A stretch of DNA of 64,000 bases from Isoptericola croceus (GTDB lineage Bacteria > Actinomycetota > Actinomycetes > Actinomycetales > Cellulomonadaceae): the NCBI RefSeq assembly GCF_029382255.1, contig NZ_JARLLG010000001.1, positions 310,001 through 374,000 of the forward strand, read 5' to 3'. The notes beneath the pieces are model-generated. The model ran no database searches. It was not told the origin of the DNA and saw nothing but the letters and a program-made list of their open reading frames with translations. A program made the position numbers and the translations under genes. This document shows, in pieces, positions 61,996 to 64,000 of the stretch (position 1 is the stretch's first letter; the number at the start of each line of letters is the position of its first letter).

Positions 61996-63051
61996 TCAGA
62001 GCGGTGTGACCGCCCCGGAGAAGTGCTGCCGGTGGCGACGGGCGTTCCAGCCGACGTAGGCGAACCCGTCCGTCTCCGGGGTGATCGCCATGTCCACCGT
62101 CCCCGGCAGCAGCACCGGCTTGGCGAACTCCACCGTCCAGCGGTAGGCGTCGCCGCGCACGTGCCCGACGTCTGCCAGCGCGCGGGCGGCGGTGTACATG
62201 CCGTGCGCGATCGCCCGCGGAAACCCGAACGCCTTCGCCGAGAGCGCCGACAGGTGGATCGGGTTGCGGTCACCCGAGACGGCGCCGTAGGCACGCCCGG
62301 TGCCGGGCCCGAGCGCCCAGCGCCCCGTCGGCAACGGCGGCAACCACGTCTCTCCCCGCGAAGTAGTACCGGCGGTCGCCGAGTCGTACCCGCGGGGTAC
62401 TTCGCCGGCGCCGGAGGTACTACTCCGGGAGCCCGGCAGCTCGAAGCCCTTGGCGAGGTACGTCGAGACGCCCCGCCACAGCGGGTCCGGGTTCCCCTTG
62501 GCATCGTCCGGCCGGATCTCCGTCACGAGGTCCACCTGGACGCCGCGCCGATGCGCCCGCAGGTTCTCCGCCCACGCCCGCACCTCGAGCACGTCGCCGA
62601 GGCGGACCGGCCCGCGCAGCTCGACGACGTTGCGCAGGTGCACCATGCCGAGCAGCGGCAGCGGGAAGTCGCCGCGCACCATCACGGCGGTGGCCAGCGG
62701 GAACACGAGCACGTGCAGGTAGCCCGCGGGCAGCACGTCGCCGACGGGCTCGTGCAGCAGCCGCTGGTACTCGTGCAGGTGCCGGGCGAGGTCGGCGGTC
62801 GTGACCCCCGGGACGCGGTACGCGACGTCAGGCAGGGTCAGGAGGTCGCCGCCGGCCGCGTGGTCGGCGGGCCGGTCCGACGCCGTGCGCCCGGTCCCGA
62901 TGATCGGCAGCGACGGCAGGGCGCGTCCCGCAGCGATGCGGCCCGACGCCGCGGCGCCGCGTGCGTAGAGGCCCCCGAGCCCCGGGAGGCTCGGCTGGGT
63001 CTCGACGCGGAGTGCCGCCCCGTCGGTGGTCCGCAGCGGTTCGGCGGTCAC
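61996..63051 (-). CDS. MaoC-type (R)-specific enoyl-CoA/acyl dehydratase (HtdX-like)
   Basis: 351 residues, GTG start at 63051 overlapping the reductase stop by four bases (GTGA). Double hot-dog fold; the C-terminal half has the hydratase motif [36 protein letters not shown] with catalytic Asp and His. The N-terminal half carries the acyl-thioester-binding fold. It hydrates trans-2-enoyl-CoA/ACP. In mycobacteria the same order, fabG4 then htdX, is known, which supports a fatty-acid elongation pair. Confidence 0.9.
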   Translation of the reverse strand: MTAEPLRTTDGAALRVETQPSLPGLGGLYARGAAASGRIAAGRALPSLPIIGTGRTASDRPADHAAGGDLLTLPDVAYRVPGVTTADLARHLHEYQRLLHEPVGDVLPAGYLHVLVFPLATAVMVRGDFPLPLLGMVHLRNVVELRGPVRLGDVLEVRAWAENLRAHRRGVQVDLVTEIRPDDAKGNPDPLWRGVSTYLAKGFELPGSRSSTSGAGEVPRGYDSATAGTTSRGETWLPPLPTGRWALGPGTGRAYGAVSGDRNPIHLSALSAKAFGFPRAIAHGMYTAARALADVGHVRGDAYRWTVEFAKPVLLPGTVDMAITPETDGFAYVGWNARRHRQHFSGAVTPL

Positions 63052-64000
63052 TGGCCCACCAGGTGCTGACCGCACACCCGCAGGACCTGGCCGTTGACCC
63101 CGGTCGCGGCCGGGGAGGCGAGGAACGCGATCGCCTCGGCGACGTCCACGGGCCGGCCGCCCTGTGCCAGGGTCGGCAGCCGGCGCGCTACCTCGCGGGT
63201 GGCGAACGGGATCGAGGAGGTCATGTCCGTCTCGATGAAGCCCGGGGCGACGGCGTTCGCCGTGCCGCCCCGCGCCGCCAGCAGCGCCGCCGTCGCGCGG
63301 GTGTGCCCGATGACGCCGGCCTTGGTGAAGGCGTAGTTCGTCTGGCCCTTGTTGCCGGCGATGCCGGAGGTCGAGGCGAGCGAGACGATGTGCAGCCCGT
63401 CCAGGCCGGCGGCGAGCAGCGTGTCGTTGATGCGCAGCTGGGCGGCAAGGTTCACCGCGACCACGGCCTCCCACTGCGCCGGCTTCATGTTGGCGAGCAG
63501 CTTGTCGCGCACGATGCCGGCGTTGTGGACGACGACGTCGAGGCCGCCGTGGCGCTCGCGGGCGTGGGCGAGGATGCGCGTCCCCGCGTCGTCGGCGGTG
63601 ACGTCGAGCTGCAGGGCGGTGCCGCCCACGGAGTTGGCCGTACGGCTGAGACCCTCGCCGGCCGCGGGGACGTCCACGCAGACCACCGTGGCGCCGTCGC
63701 GGGCCAGGGTCTTCGCGATCGCTGCGCCGATGCCGCGGGCGGCCCCGGTGACCACGGCGACCTTGCCCTCCAGCGGGCGGTCGGTCGTCAGGTCGGTCCC
63801 GGCGGCGGTGTCCGCCGGGCCGACGCGCAGGAGCTGACCGTCGACGTACGCGCTCTTGGCCGAGAGGAAGAACCGCAGGGCCGCGAGCGCCGACCTGGCC
63901 TCGACGGCCGCGCCGTCGGTGAGCACGACGCCGTTGGCGGTGGCGCCGGCGCGCAGCTCCTTGGCGAGCGAGCGCAGGAACCCGTCGACGCCGTGGCGGG
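63048..64000 (-). CDS. High-molecular-weight 3-oxoacyl-ACP/CoA reductase (FabG4-like), cut by window end
   Basis: Open through the last base, so its N-terminus is outside; about 316 residues are visible. An N-terminal stretch [16 protein letters not shown] and ATANGVVL is part of the extra vestigial domain of FabG4-type enzymes. The SDR domain follows: [22 protein letters not shown], catalytic Ser in [10 protein letters not shown], and YAFTKAG (Tyr, Lys). It reduces 3-oxoacyl thioesters with NAD(P)H. Translationally coupled with the MaoC gene. Confidence 0.9.
   Translation of the reverse strand, partial: RHGVDGFLRSLAKELRAGATANGVVLTDGAAVEARSALAALRFFLSAKSAYVDGQLLRVGPADTAAGTDLTTDRPLEGKVAVVTGAARGIGAAIAKTLARDGATVVCVDVPAAGEGLSRTANSVGGTALQLDVTADDAGTRILAHARERHGGLDVVVHNAGIVRDKLLANMKPAQWEAVVAVNLAAQLRINDTLLAAGLDGLHIVSLASTSGIAGNKGQTNYAFTKAGVIGHTRATAALLAARGGTANAVAPGFIETDMTSSIPFATREVARRLPTLAQGGRPVDVAEAIAFLASPAATGVNGQVLRVCGQHLVGQ

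Overview
The window is about 64 kb of very GC-rich DNA, with GTG and TTG starts, actinobacterial gene families (ClpB with an HspR operator, LppM-like lipoprotein, DUF3151, F420/flavin LLM oxidoreductases, FabG4-MaoC pair) and actinobacterial riboswitch classes (SAM-IV, ydaO). Secreted pectin and arabinan enzymes suggest a plant-polymer-degrading actinomycete, most plausibly of the Promicromonosporaceae/Cellulomonadaceae type (Cellulosimicrobium, Isoptericola, Promicromonospora). That placement is inference from gene content only.

Layout. 1-10.7 kb: end of a gene with a complete paralogue at 5.5 kb, a 762-bp non-coding stretch with clustered DnaA-box-like 9-mers, pirin, a secreted metzincin protease, tRNA-Gly(CCC), dCTP deaminase, an alkylation-repair operon (Ada-AlkA fusion + Ogt), an alpha/beta hydrolase and an LppM-like lipoprotein. 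10.7-17.1 kb: clpB behind a HAIR/HspR operator, then a four-gene ABC exporter plus two-component system. 17.2-22.2 kb: a pectin module in which a CBM13-CE8-PL1 pectinase is divergent from a one-polypeptide sigma factor/zinc-finger/membrane/PL9-like protein; two copies of a 70-bp palindrome bracket it. 22.2-28.8 kb: NlpC/P60 hydrolase under a c-di-AMP riboswitch, septum-formation-family protein, exonuclease III, SDR, TetR plus drug-type ABC exporter. 29-35.3 kb: GH43 enzyme with a LacI-type operator, a tctA remnant, pyrE, HAD phosphatase, DUF368, TrmH-type methylase, fba. 35.4-43.5 kb: accessory block with a STAS/SpoIIE partner switch and a surface system (large glycosidase + WxL-like protein + DUF916-like membrane protein). 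43.6-50.7 kb: DUF3151, a second STAS protein, purA, purD-purC, a DUF4190 protein, purS-purQ, an acetyltransferase. 50.7-59.6 kb: two LLM oxidoreductases, an MBL hydrolase, rhodanese-metZ behind an S-box-like element, two lipoproteins, and a SufS-like class V enzyme behind a SAM-IV riboswitch, followed by redoxin/MarR. 59.6-64 kb: amidase, class I glutamine amidotransferase, MaoC dehydratase and the end of a FabG4-type reductase.

How it works together. A conserved housekeeping backbone (clpB, pyrE, fba, DUF3151, pur genes) is interrupted by accessory blocks dedicated to sensing and eating polysaccharides. The most unusual is the pectin module, where a membrane-tethered sigma factor carries its own extracellular beta-helix, apparently as a pectin sensor, back to back with the enzyme it probably controls. 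Sulfur metabolism in the 53-58.5 kb region appears to be read out by two different SAM-sensing RNAs about 1.5 kb apart. Nearly every convergent gene pair is closed by a long perfect or near-perfect GC hairpin.
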